From positions 1 to 53,838 of the forward strand of contig NZ_JAFKOJ010000018.1 in NCBI RefSeq assembly GCF_017303275.1: a DNA stretch of 53,838 nt. Reading direction: 5' to 3'. Below are positions 7,767 to 16,403 of the stretch, piece by piece; within the stretch, counting starts at the first letter, position 1; each line of letters opens with the position of its first letter. This stretch comes from Bacillus sp. NTK034. Lineage in GTDB: Bacteria > Bacillota > Bacilli > Bacillales > Cytobacillaceae. Both the position numbers and the translations under genes were made by a program. The notes beneath the pieces were generated by a model. That model saw nothing but the letters and a program-made list of their open reading frames with translations. It ran no database searches and was not told where the DNA came from.

Positions 7767-8051
7767 TTGTTAAAGCCACTAGGTGATCGAATCATTATCG
7801 AGCTTGTTGAAACTGAAGAAAAAACTGCAAGCGGCATCGTACTGCCGGACACTGCTAAAGAGAAGCCTCAAGAAGGTAAAGTTGTAGCTGTGGGAACTGG
7901 CCGCGTTCTTGAAAATGGCGAGCGTGTTGACCTTGAAGTTGCTGACGGCGACCGTATCATCTTCTCAAAATATGCTGGTACTGAAGTGAAGTACGAAGGC
8001 AAAGAATATTTAATTTTACGCGAAAATGACATTCTTGCTGTAATTGGCTAA
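7767..8051 (+). CDS. groES: GroES co-chaperonin
   Basis: 94-aa heptameric lid of the GroEL folding chamber. The sequence runs LKPLGDRIIIELVE, the mobile-loop region EKTASGIVLPD, and FSKYAGTEVKYEG near the C-terminus. The start is TTG 7767: GAGGAGGT lies 8 nt upstream and this gives the family N-terminus, as in B. subtilis groES, which also uses TTG. Transcribed from the CIRCE-controlled promoter with groEL, which begins 60 bp downstream. Confidence 0.97.
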   Translation: MLKPLGDRIIIELVETEEKTASGIVLPDTAKEKPQEGKVVAVGTGRVLENGERVDLEVADGDRIIFSKYAGTEVKYEGKEYLILRENDILAVIG

Positions 8052-8111
8052 TCGCCATCAAGCGAAGATTATTAAAAGATAAAGCTAAAATTTTTGAGGA
8101 GGTTTTTATCA

Positions 8112-9743
8112 ATGGCTAAAGAGATTAAATTTAGTGAAGAAGCTCGCCGCGCGATGCTTCGCGGTGTGGATTCCCTTGCAAATGCGGTAAAAGTAACTCT
8201 TGGACCTAAAGGACGCAACGTGGTTCTTGAGAAGAAATTCGGTTCTCCATTAATCACTAATGATGGTGTGACAATCGCAAAAGAAATCGAACTTGAAGAT
8301 GCTTTTGAAAACATGGGTGCAAAGCTTGTTGCTGAAGTAGCAAGCAAAACAAACGATGTTGCCGGTGACGGTACCACAACTGCAACTGTTCTTGCTCAGG
8401 CAATGATCCGTGAAGGACTTAAGAATGTAACTGCAGGCGCCAACCCTATGGGCATCCGCAAAGGAATCGAAAAAGCTGTTTCTACAGCTGTTGAAGAGTT
8501 AAAAGCTATTTCAAAGCCAATTGAAAATAAAGAATCCATCGCACAGGTTGCTGCAATCTCTGCTGCTGACAATGAAGTTGGCCAGCTGATTGCTGAAGCA
8601 ATGGAGCGCGTTGGCAACGATGGCGTTATTACAATTGAAGAATCTAAAGGATTCACAACTGAGCTTGATGTAGTAGAAGGTATGCAATTCGACCGCGGAT
8701 ACGCTTCTCCATACATGGTTACAGATTCTGATAAGATGGAAGCGGTTCTTGAAAACCCTTATATCTTAATCACTGATAAGAAGATCACAAGCATCCAGGA
8801 AATCCTTCCTGTACTTGAGCAGGTTGTACAGCAAGGCAAGCCTTTATTGCTTGTAGCTGAGGATGTTGAAGGTGAAGCACTTGCTACACTGGTAGTGAAT
8901 AAGCTTCGTGGAACTTTCAACGCGGTAGCAGTAAAAGCTCCTGGCTTCGGTGACCGCCGTAAAGCTATGCTTGAAGATATCGCGATTCTGACTGGCGGTG
9001 AAGTAATCACTGAAGAGTTAGGCCGTGACCTTAAATCTGCTACAATCGACTCTTTAGGACGCGCTTCAAAAGTGGTTGTTTCAAAAGAAAACACTACGAT
9101 CGTTGAAGGTGCAGGGGACAGCGCGCAAATCGGCGGCCGTGTGAACCAGATCCGCACTCAAATGGAAGAAACTACTTCTGAATTTGACCGCGAGAAATTA
9201 CAAGAGCGCCTGGCTAAGCTAGCTGGCGGTGTGGCCGTGGTTAAAGTTGGTGCTGCGACTGAAACTGAATTGAAAGAGCGCAAGCTTCGCATCGAAGACG
9301 CCCTTAACTCTACACGTGCTGCTGTAGAAGAAGGCATCGTTTCCGGTGGTGGAGTTGCCCTTCTAAACGTATACAACAAAGTGGCTGCTATCCAGGCTGA
9401 TGGCGATGAAGCTACAGGAATCAACATCGTATTGCGTGCGATGGAAGAGCCTGTACGCACAATTGCACACAATGCAGGCCTTGAAGGTTCTGTAATTGTT
9501 GACCGCTTAAAGCGCGAAGCAGTTGGAACAGGCTTCAACGCTGCTACTGGCGAGTGGGTAAACATGATCGAAGCTGGTATCGTTGACCCAACTAAAGTAA
9601 CTCGTTCAGCTCTTCAAAACGCTGGATCTGTTGCAGCTATGTTCTTAACTACTGAAGCAGTAGTTGCTGACAAGCCAGAAGAAAATGCTGGCCCTGCAAT
9701 GCCTGATATGGGCGGTATGGGTGGAATGGGCGGCATGATGTAA
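8112..9743 (+). CDS. groEL: GroEL chaperonin
   Basis: 543-aa 60-kDa chaperonin subunit, full length. VTLGPKGRNVV and the ATP-binding GDGTTTATVLA are in the equatorial domain, PGFGDRRKAML in the apical domain. The C-terminus is the usual GGM-rich tail (MPDMGGMGGMGGMM). ATG 8112 has TTGAGGAGG upstream, which removes the open in-frame stretch from 8094. Codon use is highly biased, as expected for a strongly expressed gene. In B. subtilis yeaC lies a short way further on; here about 32 kb of accessory genes follow. Confidence 0.98.
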   Translation: MAKEIKFSEEARRAMLRGVDSLANAVKVTLGPKGRNVVLEKKFGSPLITNDGVTIAKEIELEDAFENMGAKLVAEVASKTNDVAGDGTTTATVLAQAMIREGLKNVTAGANPMGIRKGIEKAVSTAVEELKAISKPIENKESIAQVAAISAADNEVGQLIAEAMERVGNDGVITIEESKGFTTELDVVEGMQFDRGYASPYMVTDSDKMEAVLENPYILITDKKITSIQEILPVLEQVVQQGKPLLLVAEDVEGEALATLVVNKLRGTFNAVAVKAPGFGDRRKAMLEDIAILTGGEVITEELGRDLKSATIDSLGRASKVVVSKENTTIVEGAGDSAQIGGRVNQIRTQMEETTSEFDREKLQERLAKLAGGVAVVKVGAATETELKERKLRIEDALNSTRAAVEEGIVSGGGVALLNVYNKVAAIQADGDEATGINIVLRAMEEPVRTIAHNAGLEGSVIVDRLKREAVGTGFNAATGEWVNMIEAGIVDPTKVTRSALQNAGSVAAMFLTTEAVVADKPEENAGPAMPDMGGMGGMGGMM

Positions 9744-9840
9744 TTTAAAGCGTTGAATCCAACGTTTTAAAGCATCTTCCTCCAGAACATAGGGACAGGT
9801 TACATGTCCCGCTGATCCCTAAAATGCTTATAACTCAAAC

Positions 9841-9874
9841 AAAAAAGGAATTCCTATTCGGGAATTCCTTTTTT
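9841..9874. terminator. Bidirectional terminator between groEL and the DUF4317 gene
   Basis: GGAATTCC (9847-9854) pairs with GGAATTCC (9861-9868), with A6 before and T6 after. It lies 98 bp past groEL and 3 bp past the convergent gene's stop. Confidence 0.9.
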
Positions 9875-9876
9875 AT

Positions 9877-11061
9877 TTATTCTTTATCCGAACCCCCGCC
9901 AAATGTTTCGGGAATCATAGTGAAGCCTTCAATCACGGTATCTTCTTCCACCTCGATCATCAGGTAACGCTTGCCATCAAAATGGACTTGTTTGACATAT
10001 CTCAGGTCTTGCGGGCAGATGGATATGTTGGCTGCCTTCGTGCTGATTTTTATTGATTTTGAATTGTATTTGGGCAGGACGCTGCTTGCCTTTATTTCAT
10101 ATTTGTCATCATCGATGATTTTTTGATAAGCAGATTGGACCTTTTCTGAATTAATATCTTCGAGACCGCTCACCTTTAAAACACGTTCTACGTCTTTGGA
10201 ATCCAGCTTCGGCGGTTCATCCTCTTCGTTTTCCACGATCATCCGGTTAATCTCTTCATATACGCTGGAAAGTGTTGATGTGCTTAGCTGATCTCCTGTT
10301 ACGTCTTTAATAATTTCCTCAAAAACGATTTTATCATCCTGCGCCGTCATCGTTTCTTCCCCGTTTAAAACGTCCTCTATGAACAGGTGGTCGGGCTCAT
10401 GGACCTTGCCTGCTGAATACAAGACATGATTGACATCAGCAGCATGATCGGTGAAGCAAGGAAATAGGAACCCTGAAATTGGTGCTTTGAGGTTGATAAT
10501 CGGATCAACAGTAAAATGATACTTAAATTCCTTTTCTACATAGTCAAAAAGCAGTTCTTTCTTCGGTTCCTGCGTGTTATTTATGCTGCAGAGAATAAAG
10601 GGATGAGAATATACGGCATCGCTTTCACTTTCCTCGGCTTCTGCATTGCGGCGTTTCATTGGCTTAAGATATTCCCCGCGAATGAACGTAACGACAATAT
10701 CCTTTTCATATTGCCGGATTCCCAGAATTTTGCCGACTATCTGAAGCATTTGATCCATCCAGCCTTCAGCATCACTGCTTAGCAATCCTTGATGCAGGAT
10801 GAGCTGACTGCTGTTTTCGGCATCCCGCTGAAACTTTAATTCAAAGAGCTTTTCATCCAATTGGCCGCCCAGCAGCTTTTTGAAGTTATCCATAAACAGC
10901 TCCTGCTGATCCTGGTCCAGTATTTCAAAGGGCTGGCTCTCATAATGATAAATCTCGCTTGATTCCTTCATAATATAGACATTAAAAATATCTGAGATCT
11001 TTAGTAAGTCATTATTTAACTTAAATTGTTTCCGAATCTGTGCGATGTCTTTCTTGTTCAC
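9877..11061 (-). CDS. DUF4317 family protein
   Basis: 394-aa soluble protein of unknown function, assigned from memory to DUF4317 on the N-terminus NKKDIAQIRKQFK and overall length. No signal peptide, membrane segment or catalytic motif is evident. The central region is rich in acidic residues (NEEDEPPKLDSKDVERVL). The start is GTG 11061, with TTAGGAG 12-18 nt upstream. It is first in the accessory block, facing groEL, and has no obvious link to the T7SS genes. Family assignment is fairly secure; function is not known. Confidence 0.7.
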   Translation of the reverse strand: MNKKDIAQIRKQFKLNNDLLKISDIFNVYIMKESSEIYHYESQPFEILDQDQQELFMDNFKKLLGGQLDEKLFELKFQRDAENSSQLILHQGLLSSDAEGWMDQMLQIVGKILGIRQYEKDIVVTFIRGEYLKPMKRRNAEAEESESDAVYSHPFILCSINNTQEPKKELLFDYVEKEFKYHFTVDPIINLKAPISGFLFPCFTDHAADVNHVLYSAGKVHEPDHLFIEDVLNGEETMTAQDDKIVFEEIIKDVTGDQLSTSTLSSVYEEINRMIVENEEDEPPKLDSKDVERVLKVSGLEDINSEKVQSAYQKIIDDDKYEIKASSVLPKYNSKSIKISTKAANISICPQDLRYVKQVHFDGKRYLMIEVEEDTVIEGFTMIPETFGGGSDKE

Positions 11062-11236
11062 GGTTAAAATCCACTCCTAAGCTGCCCAATATGCATATTT
11101 ACTAGAATAACAAAATACATCAGCTCTATAAATTATTATTTATTTTCGTTTTTTGATAAGGGTTTTTTAATGGAGATTTGAAAGAGGGGAGGTGACTGTA
11201 GAATCCTGATATTTTGGCAGCATTGAGGGTATAAAA

Positions 11237-11281
11237 AGAGACTTCCCATAAGTTGAGCAATACTTGTGTGAAGCCTCTTAT
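11237..11281 (-). terminator. Imperfect terminator-like hairpin after ywqI-like gene
   Basis: AGAG-CTTC and GAAG-CTCT arms flank an internal mismatch and loop, with A/T runs at both ends. It lies 42 bp past the minus-strand gene. The rest of 11062-11322 shows no gene. Confidence 0.45.
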
Positions 11282-11322
11282 TTTATGAAAAAGGGTTGTT
11301 GAACTATCACACGGCAGCTGTG

Positions 11323-11619
11323 CTAAGGCATTCTTTTTTGTGCACCGCTCTGTATACCCCTGGAAAGCAGCCGATCCGATTCATCTAAAAATTGCACGGA
11401 TTGTCGCGTTGTTTCTTCGTTTTGCAGCAATACAGATTTATACGTCTCTGTCACCTGCTGAAGCTGCCTATTTAAAACATTCAATTTATTGATGAAATCA
11501 AGGACATTATTCTCCCCAATAGTGGATGGAAGGAATGGCTGGAGCCCGTTAGCGGAGGCTTGAAGTTTAGAGAGTGCCTGTTCTATTTCGCTTATCCTTA
11601 GCTTAATCTCAGTATCCAT
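11323..11619 (-). CDS. YwqI-like small helical protein (DUF5344), LXG partner
   Basis: 98-aa all-helical protein of the WXG100-like size class, resembling B. subtilis YwqI (DUF5344), whose gene precedes the LXG toxin gene ywqJ. Helices such as RISEIEQALSKLQ and NKLNVLNRQLQQVTETYKSV suggest a helical hairpin. ATG 11619 is chosen over the upstream open frame because GAGGAGGT precedes it at ideal spacing. By analogy with small LXG-associated proteins it probably binds the N-terminal LXG domain for T7SS export. Unusually it is transcribed away from the LXG gene. Assigned by pattern, not by search. Confidence 0.65.
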   Translation of the reverse strand: MDTEIKLRISEIEQALSKLQASANGLQPFLPSTIGENNVLDFINKLNVLNRQLQQVTETYKSVLLQNEETTRQSVQFLDESDRLLSRGIQSGAQKRMP

Positions 11620-11635
11620 TCTCAGTACCTCCTCA

Positions 11636-11992
11636 TTATTTCTTCGACCTCTCTGCTGCAAGCTGTGCTTCCAGGGAAGCGATCGTTTGTTTGATAGAAT
11701 CGATTTCCTGCTGGATCTGCTGCTGCTTCCGGCTTATGGCTGAAAACACTTCATGAAACTGATTTGATTCAAGGTCAGTGTAACTCGTAAGCATTTGTTC
11801 AAACCGGATATCCTCAAATTCATCTGCCAGCTTTCCCTGCCAGGTAAAAGGGGAAAGATCAGGCTTTGTGACGGTATGCCGATAGTGGTTAAACTCCTGC
11901 TGTTTTCCTTGGAGCTCTCCCTCACAGGCCAGCAGTCTCTGCTGATCACTTTGTTTCTTCGCCAATAAACTGTAGTAATATCCTAAAGACAT
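11636..11992 (-). CDS. YwqH-like coiled-coil protein (DUF5082), LXG partner
   Basis: 118-aa helical protein resembling B. subtilis YwqH. It has an N-terminal helix (YYYSLLAKKQSDQQRL), a middle WQGKLADEFEDIRF segment that looks like a variant WXG turn, and a C-terminal coiled coil (SRKQQQIQQEIDSIKQTIASLE). ATG 11992 has AGAGGTG upstream. The ywqI-like gene starts 16 bp after its stop, so they form a two-gene operon. Likely role, by analogy: chaperone/partner for secretion of the LXG toxin encoded divergently. Confidence 0.65.
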   Translation of the reverse strand: MSLGYYYSLLAKKQSDQQRLLACEGELQGKQQEFNHYRHTVTKPDLSPFTWQGKLADEFEDIRFEQMLTSYTDLESNQFHEVFSAISRKQQQIQQEIDSIKQTIASLEAQLAAERSKK

Positions 11993-12117
11993 GAATATTC
12001 ACCTCTATATACTGCCATTTTCATATTATTAAACCGGAAAAAAGAATCCATTTTACTATATCACAGGGAAATAATGTAATAATGATACATTTTCCTTATT
12101 TTAGTCATTCTGTCGAT

Positions 12118-12139
12118 GGGTATATATTACTGTTTTATA
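12118..12139 (+). promoter_or_regulatory. 22-bp motif shared with the esxA promoter region
   Basis: GGGTATA-TAT-TACTGTTTTATA here is 18/22 identical to 23419-23440 upstream of esxA. It lies in the 284-bp divergent region between the ywqHI-like pair and the LXG gene. Candidate site for a common regulator such as DegU; the regulator is inferred, not shown. Confidence 0.5.
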
Positions 12140-12276
12140 CAAAAGTGTAAAAATAATCCTATTCGTAATAAAATTACTCTAATTTTTAGTGTAAAGTATA
12201 GATTATGGAAAATTCTAGTGAGGAGCTCTCTGAAGCGCCTCTATTCCAGTTGTCGAATGGCAGGAGGCGATTTATA

Positions 12277-14019
12277 CTGAAGGTATTAGATACGAGTGAG
12301 TTGCATAGCCGATTGAAGGAGCTTCAACCCAGTCTGCACTCCTTAGAAGAGCAGATAAGAAACATTGCGCGTGATGTAGAAGGTATTACCTCGCTTGAGG
12401 ACTCCTTTCGGGGAGAGGGAGCAGCCGCTATTCAGGCTTTCTTCCAGGAATGTCATTCTCCTTTTCTCTTATTTTTTGAAGGTTTTCTTGCAGACTATCA
12501 AAATACTTTAAAAAGAATAGCTTCTTCCCTTCAGATGCTCGAGCCGGCAAGCAATGGATTCATCCGTCAGAACTTTTTGGATGGAGAAGCGGCACAGGGC
12601 CTGGTGAAAACAGAATTTATCACTAATAGCCTAACGGAAGAGACCAATGCGGTATTACAGAAAGTTTCTGATATTGTCAGTCTCCCTCACCTGCAGGATG
12701 GGGAGTTTTCGGCACATGTAAGGAGAGCGGAACTTCACCGGAGAAATACGGTTGATCATCTTATGACCTTTGACAGCCAGCAAACACTGGCTCTTGATCC
12801 AATTGAGCAGGATCTTCATCTGATGAAGACATACATCGATGGAATTTCCAGCCTCTTTCAGAGTGGAAATCTTAGCATTTCCGGATATTCCGTCAAGCAG
12901 CTTCACTCCAGTCCAATCTATGGAGAGCTTTTAGAAGGGATCAGGCATAAAGCAGGAAATTCCAGGCGTTCTCCGGAATTCTTTAAAGAACTCGGCGTAA
13001 CGGCCCTGGGTCAGATTCTGCCGCCTGGTGCTTATTCCATCTGGGCTATCTGGCAGAGTACCTACGAAAGAAAGACCATCCACTATCAGTTAAGAGCATT
13101 GAAAGCTTTTGCAGAGCTAAACAGTAACGAAATCAGCCCGGAGGAAATCGCCACCCTGAGCGGCAGAGAGATCCTGACTGTTGATGTTATAGATGAGCAT
13201 GGCATCGGCAGCCAGAATCAGGGCGGAAAGTTTCATCTGTATGAGGACGGCCGGATCGTCAGGAAATTCTATGGGGAAAAAGGAACAGTCTACGAATTCG
13301 TCGACTCCATTCCAGAAGACCGCGTGGGAGGAGTACGGGAATTGGACTCCATAGCTGACGGAACCCCGCTTGAAATACTCGAATACCTGTCGCTCGCGGC
13401 TGTTGTCCGAAAGCAAGGAACCAAGATCATACGGAAAAGCATCAATAGGGCCGACTTTGATGCGCTTGTAAGGATATTGAAAGAGGAAAAGGGCCATGTG
13501 GTCTTGCCGGGGAAGAAGGCTGGTAAGGGTAAAGATGTTAAGGTAACTAGTGAGGCTATAGATGATATTATTAGAGATGGTAGTCATATACTTAAAGGTG
13601 GAAAATTAAAACCTAATATTAAATATCAAGCAGGCGAATATGATTACCTATATAAAACAGATGAATCAGGAAGACTGACCGAGTTTAATGCGGGTGATTT
13701 AAAATTAACAGAACGTGATAATAGATTACCGCATAAGTCTAATACACCCGGAAAAGAACCCGGAGACCATGCAGGGCACTTAGCAGCAGATAGATTTGGA
13801 GGATCTCCAGATTTAGATAATCTTGTGTCTCAATCAAGTAGTGTTAATTTGAGTAAATATAAAAAATTAGAGAATCAATGGGCTAAAGCAATAGAAGAAG
13901 GAAAAGATGTTTCAGTTAATGTTAAAATTAATTACGAAGGAAATAGTTTAAGACCGAGCGGCTTTGATATAGAATATGAAATTGATGGTCGCATAAGGTT
14001 CATAAGTATAGATAACTAG
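12277..14019 (+). CDS. LXG-domain T7SS toxin with C-terminal nuclease
   Basis: About 580-aa polymorphic toxin. The N-terminal LXG domain begins KVLDTSELHSRLKELQPSL and is mainly helical to about residue 210; a conserved middle region ends in a linker VLPGKKAGKGK near residue 418. The C-terminal part carries GDHAGHLAADRFGG, then NLVSQSSSVNLSKYKKLENQWAKA, typical of Endonuclea_NS_2-type DNA/RNA non-specific nucleases. The proposed start is CTG 12277: AGGAGG is 9 nt upstream and LXG proteins start at this residue. ATG 12205 is in frame but has no ribosome site. Base composition turns AT-rich from about 13530, where the toxin tail begins. YezG-type immunity follows after 10 bp. Confidence 0.87.
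   Translation: MKVLDTSELHSRLKELQPSLHSLEEQIRNIARDVEGITSLEDSFRGEGAAAIQAFFQECHSPFLLFFEGFLADYQNTLKRIASSLQMLEPASNGFIRQNFLDGEAAQGLVKTEFITNSLTEETNAVLQKVSDIVSLPHLQDGEFSAHVRRAELHRRNTVDHLMTFDSQQTLALDPIEQDLHLMKTYIDGISSLFQSGNLSISGYSVKQLHSSPIYGELLEGIRHKAGNSRRSPEFFKELGVTALGQILPPGAYSIWAIWQSTYERKTIHYQLRALKAFAELNSNEISPEEIATLSGREILTVDVIDEHGIGSQNQGGKFHLYEDGRIVRKFYGEKGTVYEFVDSIPEDRVGGVRELDSIADGTPLEILEYLSLAAVVRKQGTKIIRKSINRADFDALVRILKEEKGHVVLPGKKAGKGKDVKVTSEAIDDIIRDGSHILKGGKLKPNIKYQAGEYDYLYKTDESGRLTEFNAGDLKLTERDNRLPHKSNTPGKEPGDHAGHLAADRFGGSPDLDNLVSQSSSVNLSKYKKLENQWAKAIEEGKDVSVNVKINYEGNSLRPSGFDIEYEIDGRIRFISIDN
12585..13531 (+). repeat. LXG-core repeat, copy 1 (partner 14555-15502)
   Basis: About 947 bp that recurs at 14555-15502 with high identity and one extra base in the second copy. 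Homology starts abruptly inside the LXG domain at AGAAGCGGCACAGGGCCTGG and ends at the linker GGTAAGGGTA, exactly where the two toxin tails diverge. Confidence 0.92.
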
Positions 14020-14029
14020 AGGTGATTAT

Positions 14030-14497
14030 GTGAAGTTATTTGAGGATTATTTTTCAGAAATACAAACAGACATGGTGGCTATTTGTTTAGAGTATGTCGA
14101 AAATAAAGCAGATGAAATCTTTATTTATTGTTCATATGAACCCGAAATGTATGTTTTTGATTTTTTCTATAGAATTAACGGAAAGATTGTCCATAAACAT
14201 CAACTAAATGATGCTATAAAAGAGTTAGACAGTCAGCAATATCAAATTTACGATGTTTCGAGAGAAAGACAGAAGGCAGCATTAAAAATTGGTAATCAAA
14301 ATTTAAAGCTAATCCATAAGAAATGTGAAGACTTCAATAAAGAAATGCCTACAGAGATGAAGTTATATTACAATGTAAAACAAAATAGTTTAAAAGGAAA
14401 ATATAGATATGATTTAGTTTATACGAATGATGATGAACTATTGCCTGATGATATCTTTGATTTATGGTTCGAAGAAATGAAAAAAACTGATTTATAA
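14030..14497 (+). CDS. yezG: YezG/DUF600-type immunity protein
   Basis: 155-aa acidic cytoplasmic protein of the YezG (DUF600) antitoxin family that neutralises nuclease LXG toxins such as YeeF. The features seen are EIFIYCSYEPEMYVFDFFYRINGKI and the aromatic/acidic ending PDDIFDLWFEEMKK. The start is GTG 14030 with GAGGTGAT just upstream; an ATG two bases earlier is not in an open frame. It lies 10 bp after the toxin stop and is followed by a strong terminator, so toxin and immunity form a unit. The AT-rich composition matches the toxin tail, consistent with transfer as one cassette. Confidence 0.85.
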   Translation: MKLFEDYFSEIQTDMVAICLEYVENKADEIFIYCSYEPEMYVFDFFYRINGKIVHKHQLNDAIKELDSQQYQIYDVSRERQKAALKIGNQNLKLIHKKCEDFNKEMPTEMKLYYNVKQNSLKGKYRYDLVYTNDDELLPDDIFDLWFEEMKKTDL

Positions 14498-14504
14498 AAT
14501 CTGA

Positions 14505-14537
14505 CCTTGAATGGCTTAATGCCTTTCAAGGTTTTTT
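14505..14537 (+). terminator. Terminator of the first LXG cassette
   Basis: CCTTGAA (14505-14511) pairs with TTCAAGG (14525-14531), with an inner GGC/GCC stem and T6. A close copy is at 16404-16435 after the second immunity gene. Confidence 0.9.
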
Positions 14538-14554
14538 ATGCTTTTAACATATTA

Positions 14555-15943
14555 AGAAGCGGCACAGGGCCTGGTAAAAACAGAATCTATCACCAATAGC
14601 CTAACAGATGAGACCAATGCGGTGATGCAGAAAGTTTCTGATATTGTCAGTCTCCCCCACCTGCAGGATGGGGAGTTTTCGGCACATGTAAGGAGAGCGG
14701 AACTTCACCGGAGAAATACGGTTGATGATCTTATGACCTTTGACAGCCAGCAAACACTGGCACTTGATCCAATTGAGCAGGATCTTCATCTGATGCAGAC
14801 ATACATCGCTAAAATTTCCAGCCTCTTTCAAAGTGGAAATCTCAGCATTTCCGGCTATTCCGTCAAGCAGCTTCACTCCAGCCCCATCTATGGAGAGCTT
14901 TTACAAGGCATCAGGCATAAAGCAGGAAATTCTATGCGCTCTCCGGAATTCTTTAAAGAACTGGGCGAAACTGGCCTGGGTCAGATTCTGCCGCCTGGTG
15001 CTTATTCCCTTTGGGCTATCTGGCAGAGCACATATGAAAGAAAGACCATCCACTATAAGTTAAGAGCCTTGAAAGCTTTTAGCAGAGATGAACAGTAATG
15101 AAATTAGCCCAGAGGAATTCACCTCTTTGAGCGGACGAGAGCTCCTGACTGTTAAAGTCATAGATGAGCATGGCATCGGCAGTCAGAACCAGGGCGGCAA
15201 GTTCCATCTTTATGAAGACGGACGGATTGTCCGGGAATTCAATGGCGAAAAAGGAACAGCCTACGAATTCGTCGATTCCATTCCAGAAGACCGAGTGGGG
15301 GGAGTGCGGGAACTTGCCTCCATTGCCGACGGAACCCCGCTTGAAATACTCGAATACCTGTCGCTCGCAGCTGTTGTCCGAAAACAAGGTACCAAGGTCA
15401 TACGGAAAAGCATCAATAAGGCCGACTTTGATGCGCTTGTCAGGATATTGAAAGAGGAAAAGGGTAATGTGGTCTTGCCGGGGAGGAAGGCTGGTAAGGG
15501 TACGGGTAATAAGATAGATTCTGATACAATAAAAAAATATATTAGAGATATAGAAGGACAAACAGGCAGAGAGTTACCTAAAAACCAAATAGAGAAGTTG
15601 AAGGAAGCCTTAAGAAATAAAGAATAAAAAAAAATGTCACCAATAGAACAGGCTAAGCATAGGGCAGAATTTGATAAAGTAAAAAATAAAGTAATCAAAG
15701 AGTGGGAAAAAAATACAGGCAAAAGTGGCCTGTGTATAATGAAAATGTTATTCAGAAAAAACAGGTAAAATAATTAGGAAAAAAGGAGATAAGTATGATG
15801 CTCATCATATAATTGAGAATACATTTGGAGGAGAACATGAATGGTGGAATATGCATCCTGCAAAATTCCCAAATGAGCATCAAGCTGGTATTCATGGAAC
15901 AGGTTCACCAGCAAATTCGCTATTTAAAGGAGGTAAAAAATAA
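14555..15943 (+). pseudogene. Decayed orphan LXG toxin cassette with HNH nuclease tail
   Basis: Begins abruptly inside the LXG domain, lacking about the first 100 residues. It follows copy 1 through the LXG core with one inserted base near 15081 that shifts the frame (TTTTAGCAGAG against TTTTGCAGAG). After the linker at 15502 it carries a different tail: KLKEALRNKE, an in-frame TAA at 15625-15627, MSPIEQAKHRAEFDKVKNK, apparent one-base losses near 15722 and in an A run near 15753, then YDAHHIIENTFGGEHEWWNM, an HNH-type toxin domain like that of B. subtilis YobL. The HNH reading frame ends at TAA 15941-15943, overlapping the immunity start. Assembly or sequencing error is possible for the A-run indels but not for all the lesions. 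Confidence 0.88.
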
Positions 15944-16392
15944 TGGGCTACGAATCTATGAAAGCAAATCAAGAAAATAGTATTTATCGAGTAACTGAAA
16001 ATGAAATAAAAGATGTTGAGAAGGAACTCGATTTAAAATTTCCTAAGGAGTTAGTTAATTTTCACATAGAGGTTGGCTACGGGTTTATTAAAGGTTCAGA
16101 GTTTAATATAAATCGTATTATGGATCCTTATTCCGTAAGAGATTTTCGATTAAGAGTTAACGATTTTGAGTTTTATCCTGACATAGAAATCTATGATGAA
16201 TTTGAAAATAACAAACTAATATTTTTTGAAGGTAGTGAATCAGCTTTAATGTCAATTGAATTGAATGAAAAGAAAAGCAGTCCGGTTTACTATTATGATA
16301 TTCAAATTGCGACTTCTCTTGAAGAATTTTTAAGAAAAATTGAAGAAAATGATAAATATTACTTGGAGTTACTAGTTGATGAAAAAACATAA
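15943..16392 (+). CDS. yobK: SUKH (SMI1/KNR4) family immunity protein, YobK-like
   Basis: 149-aa SUKH-superfamily protein: YRVTENEIKDVEKELDLKFPKELVNFHIEVGYGFI is the hallmark N-terminal block, with FFEGSESALMSI centrally and SLEEFLRKIEEND near the end. SUKH proteins such as YobK bind and inhibit HNH-type LXG toxins. The frame is intact although the toxin upstream is broken. ATG 15943 overlaps the HNH stop and has AAAGGAGGT 8 nt before it; ATG 15958 is a weaker alternative. How it would be transcribed now is unclear; read-through of the terminator at 14505 or a promoter inside the pseudogene is needed. Confidence 0.85.
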   Translation: MGYESMKANQENSIYRVTENEIKDVEKELDLKFPKELVNFHIEVGYGFIKGSEFNINRIMDPYSVRDFRLRVNDFEFYPDIEIYDEFENNKLIFFEGSESALMSIELNEKKSSPVYYYDIQIATSLEEFLRKIEENDKYYLELLVDEKT

Positions 16393-16403
16393 TAAAACGG
16401 ACA

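Noticed and set aside
8072..9565. Long minus-strand open frames opposite groEL
   Set aside because: Shadow frames caused by the strong codon bias of groEL; they lack ribosome sites and family features.
9786..9812. Inverted GGGACA/TGTCCC after groEL as terminator or repeat element
   Set aside because: Short stem without T tract; a resembling GGGGACAG string at about 5166 is too short to claim a repeat family.
13117..13587. Minus-strand frame of 156 codons inside the LXG gene
   Set aside because: It is antisense to conserved LXG sequence and recurs in the repeat copy only because the DNA is duplicated.
14622..15627. Two separate genes of 158 and 179 codons in the second LXG region
   Set aside because: Alignment with 12585-13531 shows they are one coding region split by a one-base insertion near 15081.
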